This document shows positions 44,640 to 54,123 of a stretch of DNA of 57,381 nt, piece by piece. The stretch is from Reyranella soli (GTDB taxonomy: Bacteria; Pseudomonadota; Alphaproteobacteria; Reyranellales; Reyranellaceae). A model generated the notes under the pieces. That model ran no database searches, was not told where the DNA came from, and saw only the letters and a list, made by a program, of their open reading frames with translations. The stretch covers positions 1-57,381 of the forward strand of contig NZ_BKAJ01000096.1 of assembly GCF_007992495.1 (NCBI RefSeq), in the 5' to 3' direction. Position 1 is the stretch's first letter; every line of letters starts with the position of its first letter. The translations under genes were made by a program, and so were the position numbers.

Positions 44640-45200
44640 ATGACGGTCGCTGATCAGGCTTCAGGCGCTGCAACCGAGCCGCTGCGCGCCAAGAGCGGTT
44701 GGATCGTGGCATTGGGCATCGTGTACCTGGTCGCCGGTGCCGTCGCGCTGTCGAGCGTCGCCATGGCCACGGTGATCAGCGTCTTCCTCGTCGGCGTCAT
44801 GATGGTCGTCGCGGGTATCGCCGAGGTCATCAACGCCCTGCAGGTCAAGTCATGGGGCAAGTTCGTGCTCTGGCTGCTGCTGGGCGCGCTCTACGTCGTG
44901 GCCGGCATCCTGACCTTCGAGAATCCGCTGCTCGCGGCCAAGCTGCTGACCTTGCTGCTCGGCGCCTCGTTGATCGCCTCCGGCATCGTCAAGATCGTGC
45001 TTGGCTTCAGCATGAAGGCGGGATCGTCCTGGGGCGTCGTGGTGCTGGCCGGTCTCGTCACCGTGTTCGTCGGCGCGGTGATCGTGGCGCAATGGCCGGT
45101 CAACAGCCTCTACATCCTCGGCATCTTCCTCGCCGTCGATCTCATCTTCACGGGAGTCGGCTGGATTTCGATCGGCCTTGGCCTGAAGCCCCGTCCATAG
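44640..45200 (+). CDS. HdeD/DUF308-family membrane protein, second copy
   Basis: A 186-aa six-helix protein (SGWIVALGIVYLVAGAVALS; LLLGALYVVAGILTFENPLL; SLYILGIFLAVDLIFTGVGW). It has GGAGG upstream of the ATG. Same family as the gene 98 nt upstream but clearly diverged, so a tandem pair of older origin. A secreted-protein gene follows 11 nt later. Confidence 0.85.
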   Translation: MTVADQASGAATEPLRAKSGWIVALGIVYLVAGAVALSSVAMATVISVFLVGVMMVVAGIAEVINALQVKSWGKFVLWLLLGALYVVAGILTFENPLLAAKLLTLLLGASLIASGIVKIVLGFSMKAGSSWGVVVLAGLVTVFVGAVIVAQWPVNSLYILGIFLAVDLIFTGVGWISIGLGLKPRP

Positions 45201-45211
45201 GAGGTAATGCA

Positions 45212-45772
45212 ATGACTAGATCACTGACCACATTGTCGCTCTGCCTGGTCGGCATGACGCTGGCGCCGGCGGTGCTGGCCCAGGCCAAGAGCTCGGTCGA
45301 TGTGGCAGCCACCCAGGGCTCGCCGGAGTTCCGCGATCCCAAGACCGGCCAGGTCTGGACGCCCGAGACGGTCGGCCAGGACGGCCGGCCGATCGGTCCC
45401 GAGGACGCCGCCTTCGATCCGCGCGCCCAGGCGGCAACCATGCAGCAGGTGCTGCAGAAGGCGACGGCACGACCGGTCGGCTCGGTGCCGATCACCGCCG
45501 GACCCACGGTGCCGATCGTCGTCATGGAGAATCCGACCTTGCGCGCCATCCCCGGCCAGCGCTGGCAGGTGGTGATGTACCTGAACAACAACAGCGGCAA
45601 CACGATCAACCCGGTCGTCGACTGCAACTTCACCAATGCCGGCAAGCCGGTCACCAACACGCGCGCCCAGGTCACGCCAATGGGGCCGGGTGTGCGCGCC
45701 GGCATCGCCGTCATGGGTCCGCGCACCAACTTCTTCGTCGACAAGGCGGCGTGCACGGTGGCCTCGCCCTAG
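45212..45772 (+). CDS. secreted protein with a PEFRDPKTG segment, function unknown
   Basis: A 186-aa product with a signal peptide (MTRSLTTLSLCLVGMTLAPA, cleavage near VLA-QA). The mature N-terminus carries SPEFRDPKTGQVWTPETVGQ, followed by a beta-rich domain with two Cys (DCNFTN and KAACTV) that may pair. AGGAGG lies just before the ATG. It probably belongs to the operon of the two HdeD-like genes. A diverged copy of its mature N-terminus occurs at 32281-32365. Confidence 0.75.
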   Translation: MTRSLTTLSLCLVGMTLAPAVLAQAKSSVDVAATQGSPEFRDPKTGQVWTPETVGQDGRPIGPEDAAFDPRAQAATMQQVLQKATARPVGSVPITAGPTVPIVVMENPTLRAIPGQRWQVVMYLNNNSGNTINPVVDCNFTNAGKPVTNTRAQVTPMGPGVRAGIAVMGPRTNFFVDKAACTVASP

Positions 45773-45775
45773 GGC

Positions 45776-46369
45776 TCACGACCGCCGAAAGATGACGGAC
45801 AGGTTGTTCGCCGGCATTCCCACGATCTCCGGCGCTGTGAAGCCCTCAGCCATCGCGAGCTCGGTCACGGCTTCGAGATCGCGAATGCCCCAGGCAGGGT
45901 CGCGCCGCCTGAGGTCGCGGTCGAAGGCCTCGTTGCTCGGCGCCGTGTGCCGGCCGTCGCGGCGAAAGGGGCCGTAGAGATAGAGCAGACCGTGATCCGG
46001 CAGGACGCGCGCCGCCCCTGAGACCAAGCCGACCGCCGCCGCCCAGGGCGCGATATGGATCATGTTGCAGCAGAGCACGGCGTCGGCGCGCTCGACCGGC
46101 CAGGCCGGCGCCTCGGCGTCGAGCGCCATCGCCGGCCGGATGTTTGGAAGCCCGCTGGTCTCGGCCCAGGCATCGATGCTGGCCAGCGCCTCGTGATCCG
46201 GATCGCTGGGCTGGAACACGAGCTGCGGCAGGTTGGCGGCGAAATGCACGGCATGCTCGCCCGAGCCGCTGGCGACTTCGAGGACGAGACCCTCGGCCGG
46301 CAGGTGCTGCTGCAGCACGTCGAGGATGGGCTGGCGGTTGCGCACCGTCGCCGGAGCATGGCGTTTCAT
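45776..46369 (-). CDS. DUF938 SAM-dependent methyltransferase-like protein
   Basis: A 197-aa protein. It has a Rossmann SAM-binding motif (LVLEVASGSGEHAVHFAA) and the DUF938 features MIHIAPWAAAVGLVSGA and YLYGPFRRDGRHTAPSNEAF. The substrate is unknown. Its ATG overlaps the stop of the molybdenum hydroxylase gene by 4 nt, so it is translated from the same transcript. Confidence 0.87.
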   Translation of the reverse strand: MKRHAPATVRNRQPILDVLQQHLPAEGLVLEVASGSGEHAVHFAANLPQLVFQPSDPDHEALASIDAWAETSGLPNIRPAMALDAEAPAWPVERADAVLCCNMIHIAPWAAAVGLVSGAARVLPDHGLLYLYGPFRRDGRHTAPSNEAFDRDLRRRDPAWGIRDLEAVTELAMAEGFTAPEIVGMPANNLSVIFRRS

Positions 46370-48666
46370 CGGGCTGCCTGCATGGCCTGCCAGATGCGTG
46401 CCGGCGTCGCCGGGCCGTCGAAGCCCGTCACGCCGAACGGCGCCAGGGCGTCGACGATGGCGTTGGCGATCGCCGGAAAGGCGGCGATGGCGCCGGCCTC
46501 GCCGCAGCCCTTCACGCCCAGCGGGTTGGTCGTGCAGGGCGTGCCGTTGAAGCCCACGTCGAACGACGGCAGGTCGTCGGCGCGCGGCAGGGCGTAGTCC
46601 ATGAACGAGCCCGCCACCATCTGGCCGGAGCCCGCATCGTAGGCTGCATGCTCCAGCAGCGCCTGGCCCGCGCCCTGGGCCATGCCGCCATGCATCTGGC
46701 CGGCCACGATCATCGGGTTGACCAGCACGCCGTAGTCGTCGACCGCCGTGTAGCGCACCAGCTCGACGCGGCCGGTGTCGCGGTCGATCTCGACTTCCAC
46801 GACATGGGTACCGTTGGGAAAGGTCATGTGCTCGCGTTTCCAGTAGTCATAGGTGTCGATCGGCTCGCCTTTGTTGCGGCCCAGCGCCGCCACTTCGAAG
46901 AGGCCGATGGCGCGGTCGGTGCCCGACACGACGAAGCGGCCGTCTTCAAAGCGCATGTCGGCCTCCGACGCTTCCAGGGCGTCGGCGGCGAGGGCCAAGC
47001 CCTTGGCGACGATCTTGTCCGAAGCGCGCCAGATCGCCGTGCCACCCATGTAGGTCGCGCGCGAGCTGCCGTGGCCGCCGCCGTGCGCGATCAGGTCGGT
47101 GTCGCCCTGGCGGAGTCGGATGCGCTCGTTGGCCACGCCCAGGCGATGGGCCAGGATCTGGGGGAACGTCGTCTCATGGCCCTGGCCGATATGCTGCGTA
47201 CCGGTGATCAGAGAGACCGTGCCGTCGCTTTCGAAGCGGATGTCGACATTCTCGTCCGGCGGGCCGCCCGTGCCCTTGATGTGATAGGCAAAGCCCAGGC
47301 CGCGCAGCCGGCCCGCCGCTTCGCTTTGCCGGCGTCGCGCGGCGAAGCCCGTGAGGTCCGCTCGTGCGAGAGCGGCGCCCATCGTCTCGGCGAAGCTGCC
47401 GCTGTCGACCTGGAAGCCGAAGACGTTGGTCATCGGCATGGCGTCGGCCGGCACCATGTTGAGGCGGCGCAGCTCGGCGCGGTCAAAGCCCGCCTTCGTC
47501 GCCGCGGCGTCGATCAGGCGTTCCAGGATGTTCACCGTCTCGGCGAAGCCCGGCCCGCGCGTCACGCCGATCGGTGCGGTGTTGCTCAGCACCGCGATGA
47601 CGTGAAGCGCGATCGCCGGGATGCGGTACACCGTGCCCTGCAGATGGATGTACTGATAAGTCTGCACCGCGCCGCCGGCGCCGATCATGTAGGCGCCCAG
47701 ATTGGCGACGCTGGTGACTTTCAGGGCGAGGAAACGGCCTTGGGCATCGAGCGCCAGCGAAGCCTCGGCCGTGGTGTCGCGCGCGGCGTGGTCGGACAGG
47801 AACACCTCGCTGCGGCTTGCAATCCATTTCACCGGCCGTCCAACGCGCCTGGCCGCCCACAGGACCAGCGCATGCTCGACATAGGCGAAGTTCTTGGCGC
47901 CGAAGCCGCCGCCGACATCGGGCGCCACGAAGCGCACATCTTTGGAGCCGACGCCGAGCGCGCGGGCGATGTGGTCGCGGTTGACATGGATGTTCTGGCT
48001 CGAGACGTGCAGCGTGTAGCGGCCGCTCGCCGGATCGTGCTGCCCGACGCCGCCGCGCGGCTCCATCGGATTCATGACGATGCGATGGTTGTCGAGCTTG
48101 AGCGAGATGACGTGCACGGCGCGCGCGAAGGCGGCGTCGGCGGCCTTCGCGTCGCCGGTATGCCAGTCGAGGCATACATTGCCCGGCACCTCGTCGGCAA
48201 TCAGCGGCGCGCCGGTCGCGCGTGCCGCGTCGCCCGACGTCACGGCCGGCAGCGCCTCGTAGTCGACCTCTACCAGCTCGGCGGCGTCCGCCGCCTGCGC
48301 CTGGCTCTCGGCGACGATCAGGGCGACCGGCTCGCCCGCGAACCGCACCCTGTCATGGGCGAGCAATGGCTGGGGCGCGAAGGCGAACGGTTCGCCGGTC
48401 TGGATGTTGGCCTCGGCGTAGGGGCGCAGCGGCTTCAATCCGTCGGCCGCGGCGTCGGCCGCCGTCAGCACGGCGAGCACGCCCGGCGCCCGGCGCGCGA
48501 CGGCGGTGTCGATCGAGCGGATGCGGGCATGCGCATGCGGCGAGCGCAGCACGACGGCGTGAGCCATTCCCGGAAAGTGCAAGTCGTCGAGATAGGCGCC
48601 ATGGCCGGTCACGAACCGCGCATCCTCGCGTCGCCGCGGCGACGCCCCGATTCCATCCTTGCTCAT
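46366..48666 (-). CDS. molybdenum hydroxylase large subunit (xanthine dehydrogenase/CoxL family)
   Basis: A 766-aa molybdopterin-binding subunit. The N-terminal aldehyde oxidase a/b hammerhead domain (about 1-120) is followed by molybdopterin motifs VGGGFGAKNFAYVE, SNTAPIGVTRGPGFAET and TGTQHIGQGHET, and the catalytic Glu in GVKGCGEAGA (Glu723). The substrate-loop motif found in CO dehydrogenases is absent, so an aldehyde or N-heterocycle oxidase is more likely. The small Fe-S and FAD subunit genes are not adjacent. ATG 48666 overlaps the FAD oxidoreductase stop by 4 nt. Confidence 0.88.
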   Translation of the reverse strand: MSKDGIGASPRRREDARFVTGHGAYLDDLHFPGMAHAVVLRSPHAHARIRSIDTAVARRAPGVLAVLTAADAAADGLKPLRPYAEANIQTGEPFAFAPQPLLAHDRVRFAGEPVALIVAESQAQAADAAELVEVDYEALPAVTSGDAARATGAPLIADEVPGNVCLDWHTGDAKAADAAFARAVHVISLKLDNHRIVMNPMEPRGGVGQHDPASGRYTLHVSSQNIHVNRDHIARALGVGSKDVRFVAPDVGGGFGAKNFAYVEHALVLWAARRVGRPVKWIASRSEVFLSDHAARDTTAEASLALDAQGRFLALKVTSVANLGAYMIGAGGAVQTYQYIHLQGTVYRIPAIALHVIAVLSNTAPIGVTRGPGFAETVNILERLIDAAATKAGFDRAELRRLNMVPADAMPMTNVFGFQVDSGSFAETMGAALARADLTGFAARRRQSEAAGRLRGLGFAYHIKGTGGPPDENVDIRFESDGTVSLITGTQHIGQGHETTFPQILAHRLGVANERIRLRQGDTDLIAHGGGHGSSRATYMGGTAIWRASDKIVAKGLALAADALEASEADMRFEDGRFVVSGTDRAIGLFEVAALGRNKGEPIDTYDYWKREHMTFPNGTHVVEVEIDRDTGRVELVRYTAVDDYGVLVNPMIVAGQMHGGMAQGAGQALLEHAAYDAGSGQMVAGSFMDYALPRADDLPSFDVGFNGTPCTTNPLGVKGCGEAGAIAAFPAIANAIVDALAPFGVTGFDGPATPARIWQAMQAAR

Positions 48667-49973
48667 GTGCGCAGCGACTCCGCGTTCTTGGCCTGTCGTT
48701 TTTCGTCCCACCAGTCGCTGGCCTGCAGCTTCCAATAGACGAGCTGTGTGCCGATGCGGCCCAGCGCGCCGCCGGCCCACGACGTGCCGAACGGCGCGAA
48801 CAGGCGCCAGCGATCATCTTCGTGGGCGATGCCGGCGGCAACGGCGTCGGCGCCCGCTGCAGTCTGGGCCACGCCATGGCCACCGAACGCCGTACACGCC
48901 CACAGCCCGGGCTCGATCTCGCCGACCTGGGGCATCTTGTGCAGCGCGTAGCCCATGACGCCGGGCCAGGCATACTCGATCTCGATGTCGCCGAGCTGTG
49001 GATACACCGAGAGGATATCGCCTCGCATCATGGCGCGCAGCCGTGCCGGTTCGCGCGTGTCGGTGGTGATGCGACCACCCCACAGCAGGCGATCCTCGTC
49101 GACGATGCGATAATAGTCGCCGGCGCGGCGGGTGTCGCCGATGGCGCCGCGCCAGCGGATCGCCTCGCTGAGGCGCGACCCGAGCTTGCCGGTCACGGCG
49201 ACATAGGTCGCGACCGGCAGGACCGCGCCGCTCAGCCGATGCACGCGGCCGAGATCGGCATTGCCCGCCAGCACGACATGCCGCGCCGTGATCTCGCCCA
49301 TGGCGGTGCGCAGCTGCCATTCCGTGCCGCGGCGCTCCAGCGCCCGCGCTTCCGTGTCTTCATGGACCAGCACGCCGCGCTTCTCGGCGTCGGCCGCCAG
49401 CGCCAGCGCGAGGTTGAGCGGATGGATCTGGAACCCCGTCGCGTCGTGCAGCCCCTGGAAGTAGCGCTCGGTGACCAGCAGCGTGCGTATCTTGTCTGTT
49501 TCCCAAGGCTCGAACGTGGCGCCGAGCTTTTCGGCCAGCGCCCGCGACCGCTCGGCGAAGCCCGGCCCCTGATCGGTGCGCGAGACCGAGAGCCGGCCCC
49601 AGCCCATCATGATGTCGGGCCGCCCCATCTCCTTCAGCGAGGCGCGCACGATCTCCACACCGCGCTTCGACTGGGCATAGAGCTGGCGGGCATGGTCCTC
49701 GCCCAGCTGCTCGATCAGCGCGCCCGAGCGCAGGGCGAAGCCCGGCCCGACGAAACCGCCGTTGCGGCCCGAGGCGCCCCAGCCGATGCGCCGGCGCTCA
49801 AGCAGCACCACCTTCAGGCCGCGCATCGCCAGCAGCCGCGCCGTGTGCAGGCCGGCGAAGCCGCCGCCCACGACCGCCACGTCGGCAGCGACGCGGCCGG
49901 TGAGGGCCGGTCGCTCGGGGTTGGCATCTCGCGTGGCGGCATACCAGCTTGCGGGATAGTCGATGTCACTCAT
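48663..49973 (-). CDS. FAD-dependent oxidoreductase, DAO/PuuB-like
   Basis: A 436-aa flavoprotein. The dinucleotide-binding site is ADVAVVGGGFAGLHTARLLA with ERRRIGWGASGRNGG typical of the DAO superfamily, including gamma-glutamylputrescine oxidases. The C-terminal FAD motif is ACTAFGGHGVAQT. It should oxidise a secondary or primary amine (inference). ATG 49973 is preferred; an ATG six codons upstream (49991) is possible. First gene of a three-gene minus-strand run with the molybdenum hydroxylase and methyltransferase, divergent from the monooxygenase over 39 nt. Confidence 0.87.
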   Translation of the reverse strand: MSDIDYPASWYAATRDANPERPALTGRVAADVAVVGGGFAGLHTARLLAMRGLKVVLLERRRIGWGASGRNGGFVGPGFALRSGALIEQLGEDHARQLYAQSKRGVEIVRASLKEMGRPDIMMGWGRLSVSRTDQGPGFAERSRALAEKLGATFEPWETDKIRTLLVTERYFQGLHDATGFQIHPLNLALALAADAEKRGVLVHEDTEARALERRGTEWQLRTAMGEITARHVVLAGNADLGRVHRLSGAVLPVATYVAVTGKLGSRLSEAIRWRGAIGDTRRAGDYYRIVDEDRLLWGGRITTDTREPARLRAMMRGDILSVYPQLGDIEIEYAWPGVMGYALHKMPQVGEIEPGLWACTAFGGHGVAQTAAGADAVAAGIAHEDDRWRLFAPFGTSWAGGALGRIGTQLVYWKLQASDWWDEKRQAKNAESLRT

Positions 49974-50012
49974 TCCGGCTAAGGATGGCATGGCGATTGG
50001 TCCGGAGGAACG

Positions 50013-51602
50013 ATGTCGCTCGATTTCGATGCGGTAGTCATCGGCGCCGGCTTCGGCGGCATGTACATGCTGCATCGGCTGAGACTCAAGGGTTTCAAGG
50101 TGCGGGTCTTCGAGACCGGCAAGGGTGTGGGCGGCACCTGGTACTGGAACCGCTATCCCGGCGCGCGTTGCGACGTCGAGAGCGTGCAGTACTCCTACCA
50201 GTTCTCGCCCGAACTGCAGCAGGAATGGGAATGGACAGAGCGCTACGCCACCCAGCCCGAGATCCTGCGCTATGCTAACCACGTCGCTGACCGCTTCGAC
50301 CTGCGCCGCGACATCAAGTTCGAGACCCGCATCACGAGAGCCACGTTCGACGAGGCGGCGCACGCCTGGACCGTCGAGACGGATAAAGGCGACCGCGTCA
50401 CCGCGCGCTTCGTCGTCACGGCGCTGGGCTGCCTCTCGTCGCCGAACACGCCCAAGATCCCGGGTCTGGCGGACTTCAAGGGCCCGACCTATCACACCGG
50501 CAACTGGCCGCATGAAGGCGTCGACTTCACGGCCAAGACGGTCGGCGTGATCGGTACCGGCTCGTCGGCGATCCAGTCGATCCCGATGATCGCCAAGCAG
50601 GCGCGTCACGTCACCGTGTTCCAGCGCACGGCCAACTACACCATACCGGCGCACAACGGCCCGCTCGATCCGGACTATGTGCGCGAGGTCAAGGCCAACT
50701 ACCCGGCGATGCGCAAGCGCGCCAAGACGATGCCGGCCGGCATCGATCTCAGGGTCAACATGGCCTCGGCCGTCGAGACGCCCGAGGCCGAGCGGCTGCG
50801 CGAATACCAGGGACGCTGGGACTATGGCGGGCTGGGCTTCATGGCCTCGTTCTCCGACCTGCTGCTGAACGACGAATCGAACAGGACGGCGGCGGAGTTC
50901 GTGCGCGGCAAGATCCGCGAGATCGTCAAGGATCCCGAGCTCGCCGCCAGGCTCTCGCCGCGCAACATCATCGGCTGCAAGCGCCTGTGCGTCGACACCG
51001 GCTACTGGGCGACCTACAACCAGCCGCATGTCAGCCTGGTCGATGTCGGCGACACGCCGATCGAGCGCATTACCGCCGGCGGACTACGCGCCAACGGCAA
51101 GGACTACCGCTTCGATTGCCTGGTGCTGGCGACCGGCTTCGACGCCATGACCGGCGCGCTGCTCAGGATCGACATTCGTGGCCGCGGCGGGCGCAGCCTG
51201 CAGGAGAAGTGGACCGAGGGGCCCAAGACCTATCTCGGCCTCACCATGGCGGGCTTCCCCAACCTCTTCACCATCACCGGGCCCGGCAGCCCGTCGGTGC
51301 TGACCAACATGCTGCCGTCGATCGAGCAGCACGTCGAATGGATCGCCGACTGCATCGAGCATGTGCGCTCGCGTGGCGCCACCCTGATCGAGGCGAGCCG
51401 CGACGCCGAGGAAGCCTGGGTCGGCCACGTCGGCGAGGCGGCCGGCGCCACGCTGCGCTCGTCCTGCAGCTCGTGGTACGTCGGTGCCAACATCCCCGGC
51501 AAACCGCGGGTGTTCATGCCTTATATCGGCGGCCTGCCGGCCTACATCGAACGCTGCGAGGCTGTGGTGAAGGCGGGCTACGAGGGCTTCGCCATCGTCT
51601 GA
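50013..51602 (+). CDS. Baeyer-Villiger-type flavin monooxygenase
   Basis: A 529-aa cytoplasmic FAD/NADPH monooxygenase. FAD motif: VVIGAGFGGMYMLHRLRLKG; then GGTWYWNRYPGARCDVES. The Baeyer-Villiger fingerprint FxGxxxHxxxW is exact from Phe155 (FKGPTYHTGNWP), and the NADPH motif is VIGTGSSAIQSIP (about 179-191). Related to cyclohexanone and 4-hydroxyacetophenone monooxygenases. The natural ketone is unknown. GGAGG lies 5 nt before ATG. Confidence 0.93.
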   Translation: MSLDFDAVVIGAGFGGMYMLHRLRLKGFKVRVFETGKGVGGTWYWNRYPGARCDVESVQYSYQFSPELQQEWEWTERYATQPEILRYANHVADRFDLRRDIKFETRITRATFDEAAHAWTVETDKGDRVTARFVVTALGCLSSPNTPKIPGLADFKGPTYHTGNWPHEGVDFTAKTVGVIGTGSSAIQSIPMIAKQARHVTVFQRTANYTIPAHNGPLDPDYVREVKANYPAMRKRAKTMPAGIDLRVNMASAVETPEAERLREYQGRWDYGGLGFMASFSDLLLNDESNRTAAEFVRGKIREIVKDPELAARLSPRNIIGCKRLCVDTGYWATYNQPHVSLVDVGDTPIERITAGGLRANGKDYRFDCLVLATGFDAMTGALLRIDIRGRGGRSLQEKWTEGPKTYLGLTMAGFPNLFTITGPGSPSVLTNMLPSIEQHVEWIADCIEHVRSRGATLIEASRDAEEAWVGHVGEAAGATLRSSCSSWYVGANIPGKPRVFMPYIGGLPAYIERCEAVVKAGYEGFAIV

Positions 51603-51603
51603 C

Positions 51604-51816
51604 GCTGGGGCGCCCCACTCCAGTGGCGCGTCATGAGCGATGGACCAACCAAACAACATCACCCTGAGGAGCGTACGCAGTGCGCGTCTCGAAGGGTGGG
51701 CAACATCACGACTGGTTCCCATCCTTCGAGACGCATCGCTTCGCGATGCTCCTCAGGATGAGGTGGTTCTGGGTTTGCCAGCTCATGACGCGCCACTGGA
51801 GTGGCGCGTCCCCAGC
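51604..51816. repeat. nested palindromic intergenic repeat element
   Basis: Two nested inverted repeats. The outer arms at 51604-51638 and 51781-51816 match for about 35 bp with few mismatches (gctcatgacgcgccactgga in the right arm). The inner arms at about 51657-51700 and 51718-51766 share gcgtctcgaaggg / ccttcgagacgc and ctgaggagc / gctcctcag. Such bipartite GC-rich palindromes are common dispersed intergenic repeats in rhizobia-like genomes. It lies between the convergent monooxygenase and gamma-glutamyltransferase genes and touches the latter's stop codon. Confidence 0.85.
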
Positions 51817-53423
51817 TAACACCCAACCGCCTCTCCATCGCTGCGCGGGTCGGCGCCGCCCAGGCGCTCGCCGGTGGCGGGATCGATGGTGATGCCGTGG
51901 GCATGGCCTGCCGTCTCGTCCCAGTCGCCCCAGCGGTCGAGCAGGTGACCCCGCCGGTCCAGCTCGGCGATGGTCTCGCTGGGAAAGCGCGCCTCTATGT
52001 GCAGGGTGTCGCGCGGCTCGAGGAGGCCGAAGCGGCCGGAGAGAAAACGCGGCATGTCGAGCGCCTGCTGGATATCGAGCCCATGATCGATCAGGGCGCT
52101 GTAGACCTGCATGTGGATCTGCGGCTGGCCATCGGCGCCCATGCAGCCCACCGCGGCCCAGAGCTTGTCGTTCCTGAAGGCAAGTGAGGCGATCAGCGTG
52201 TGCAGCGGCGTCTTGCCCGGCTCGACGCGGTTGGGGCTCTTGGGATCGAGCGAGAAATAGGCCGACCGGTTCTGCAGCACCACGCCGGTGCGGCCCGCCA
52301 CCACGGCTGCGCCGAAGCTGCCGTAGATCGAATGGATCAGCGAGACGGCGTTGCCCGCCTTGTCGACCACGGCGATGTACACCGTGTCGCCGGACAGGCT
52401 GCCATAGGAGGGGATGCGGTCCCACGGCAGGGCGCGCTCGGGATCCATCAGCGCCCGCCGTTCGTCGGCATAGTCCTTTGAGATCAGCCGATCCATCGGC
52501 ACGTCGGCAAAGCGCGGATCGGCGAGATGCCGGTCGCGATCGTGATAGGCGATCTGCTTGGCCTGCACCATGAAATGCACGGCGTCGGGCCCGAGGAACG
52601 GCTTCTTATGCAGCTCGAAGGGTTCCAGCAGGTTCAGCATTTTCAGCACGGCGAAGCCTTGCGTCGGCGCCGGCGTCTCGTAGATCGTGACGTCGCGATA
52701 GCGGCCCATGAGGGGCTCACCCCAGCGCGCCGACTGCGCGAGAAGGTCGGCGGCGGTGAAGAAGCCGTCGTTGGCATCGGAGTAACGCACCAACTCGCGC
52801 GCCACCTCGCCGTCATAGAAGCCGTACCAGCCGTCGCTGGCGATGGCTTCCAAGGTGCGCGCAAGATCGGCGTTGGTCAGCGTCGGACCTTCCTTCAGGA
52901 AGATCGTCGCAGCTTCGGGACTTTTAGCCAGGTCCTGCCGTGTCGCGTCTCGCCAATGCGCGAGCCGCGCCGTCACCGGAAAGCCATCGCGTGCATAGCC
53001 GATGGCGCTCTCAAGGCAGCGCCTGAGGGGCAGGCGGCCATAGGCAGCATGCGCCATGCTCCAGCTCGCGACGGAGCCGGGCACGGTGAGCGTGCCCGGC
53101 AGCGGCCCGCGATAGGGCACCTCGTCGAGACCGCGACGCTGGAAGGCCTCGATCGTGCCGCGCGAGGTGGCGCGGCCACCGCCGTCGATGTAGCGCACGG
53201 CGTCGGCCGCGGCGTCGTAGATCAACCAGAAGGCATCGCCGCCCACACCGGTCATGTGGGGATAGAGCACGGAGAGCGCGGCGCTCGTCGCGACCGCGGC
53301 ATCGACGGCCGTGCCGCCGTCGCGAAGAACGTCGGCGCCGGCTCGAGAGGCAAGCGCGTGCGGACTGGTCACCATGCCATGCGGCGAACGTGTTGCCGGG
53401 CGGCCGGCGCTGAATTCGATCAT
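51816..53423 (-). CDS. gamma-glutamyltransferase-family Ntn hydrolase
   Basis: A 535-aa protein. The large-subunit pattern is present (HALASRAGADVLRDGGTAVD; TGVGGDAFWLIYD), and autocleavage should occur before Thr347 (SGDTVYIAVVDKAGNAVS). It lacks a clear signal peptide, so it is probably cytoplasmic like many GGT-like amidases and acylases. The substrate could be a gamma-glutamyl compound or an acylated amino acid. The context with an amine oxidase-like gene allows a gamma-glutamyl polyamine route, which is speculative. Confidence 0.88.
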   Translation of the reverse strand: MIEFSAGRPATRSPHGMVTSPHALASRAGADVLRDGGTAVDAAVATSAALSVLYPHMTGVGGDAFWLIYDAAADAVRYIDGGGRATSRGTIEAFQRRGLDEVPYRGPLPGTLTVPGSVASWSMAHAAYGRLPLRRCLESAIGYARDGFPVTARLAHWRDATRQDLAKSPEAATIFLKEGPTLTNADLARTLEAIASDGWYGFYDGEVARELVRYSDANDGFFTAADLLAQSARWGEPLMGRYRDVTIYETPAPTQGFAVLKMLNLLEPFELHKKPFLGPDAVHFMVQAKQIAYHDRDRHLADPRFADVPMDRLISKDYADERRALMDPERALPWDRIPSYGSLSGDTVYIAVVDKAGNAVSLIHSIYGSFGAAVVAGRTGVVLQNRSAYFSLDPKSPNRVEPGKTPLHTLIASLAFRNDKLWAAVGCMGADGQPQIHMQVYSALIDHGLDIQQALDMPRFLSGRFGLLEPRDTLHIEARFPSETIAELDRRGHLLDRWGDWDETAGHAHGITIDPATGERLGGADPRSDGEAVGC

Positions 53424-53556
53424 GATGATTTGGTGACTAACACATCCTCGTCAGGCCGAGGAGGGTTTGTGGCGGGACCGAATTTCTTTCATACAATTGA
53501 CAGCATCGCGTCCGCTTTCTAATGCTTAACCCCAAGGTTAAGTGAAGGCTGCATCG

Positions 53557-54093
53557 ATGCTGAAGACGTTTGCCATCATCGGCGCGATCGCCGTTGTCGT
53601 CATTGCCGGCATCCTGATCTACGCCGCAACCAAGCCCGATTCCTTCCGCGTCCAACGCGTCGTTCTCATCAACGCGCCACCGGACAAGGTTTTTCCGCTG
53701 ATCAACGATATCAAGGCGTGGACCGCCTGGTCGCCCTACGAGAAGAAAGATCCGGCGATGAAGCGCACCTACGGTGCTGTCACTGCTGGCAAAGGCGCCA
53801 CCTATGCCTGGGAAGGCAACAAGGAAGTCGGACAGGGCAGCATGGAGGTCGTCGAAAGCGGCCCGCGCAAGGTCCTGATCAAGCTCGATTTCCTGAAGCC
53901 GTTTGAGGCCCACAACATGGGCGAGTTCCTGATCGATCCGAAGGGCGACGGCACGTCGGTTACCTGGGCTACCTATGGACCCAGTCCCTATATCTCCAAG
54001 GTAATTGGCACGTTCATGAATATCGACGACATGATCGGCCGCGATTTCGAGAAGGGCCTGGCCGATCTCAAGGCCGCCGCCGAGAAGAAGTAA
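53557..54093 (+). CDS. SRPBCC-family protein with N-terminal membrane helix
   Basis: A 178-aa protein. One N-terminal transmembrane helix (LKTFAIIGAIAVVVIAGILI) is followed by a START/polyketide-cyclase-like domain (FRVQRVVLINAPPDKVFPLI ... WSPYEKKDPAMKRTYGA). ATG 53557 is chosen over the in-frame GTG 53542 because GAAGG is well spaced before it. First gene of a plus-strand series ending at 57318. Ligand unknown. Confidence 0.85.
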   Translation: MLKTFAIIGAIAVVVIAGILIYAATKPDSFRVQRVVLINAPPDKVFPLINDIKAWTAWSPYEKKDPAMKRTYGAVTAGKGATYAWEGNKEVGQGSMEVVESGPRKVLIKLDFLKPFEAHNMGEFLIDPKGDGTSVTWATYGPSPYISKVIGTFMNIDDMIGRDFEKGLADLKAAAEKK

Positions 54094-54123
54094 TCAGCCC
54101 CCCGTCAAAGTCAGGAGTAGGCG

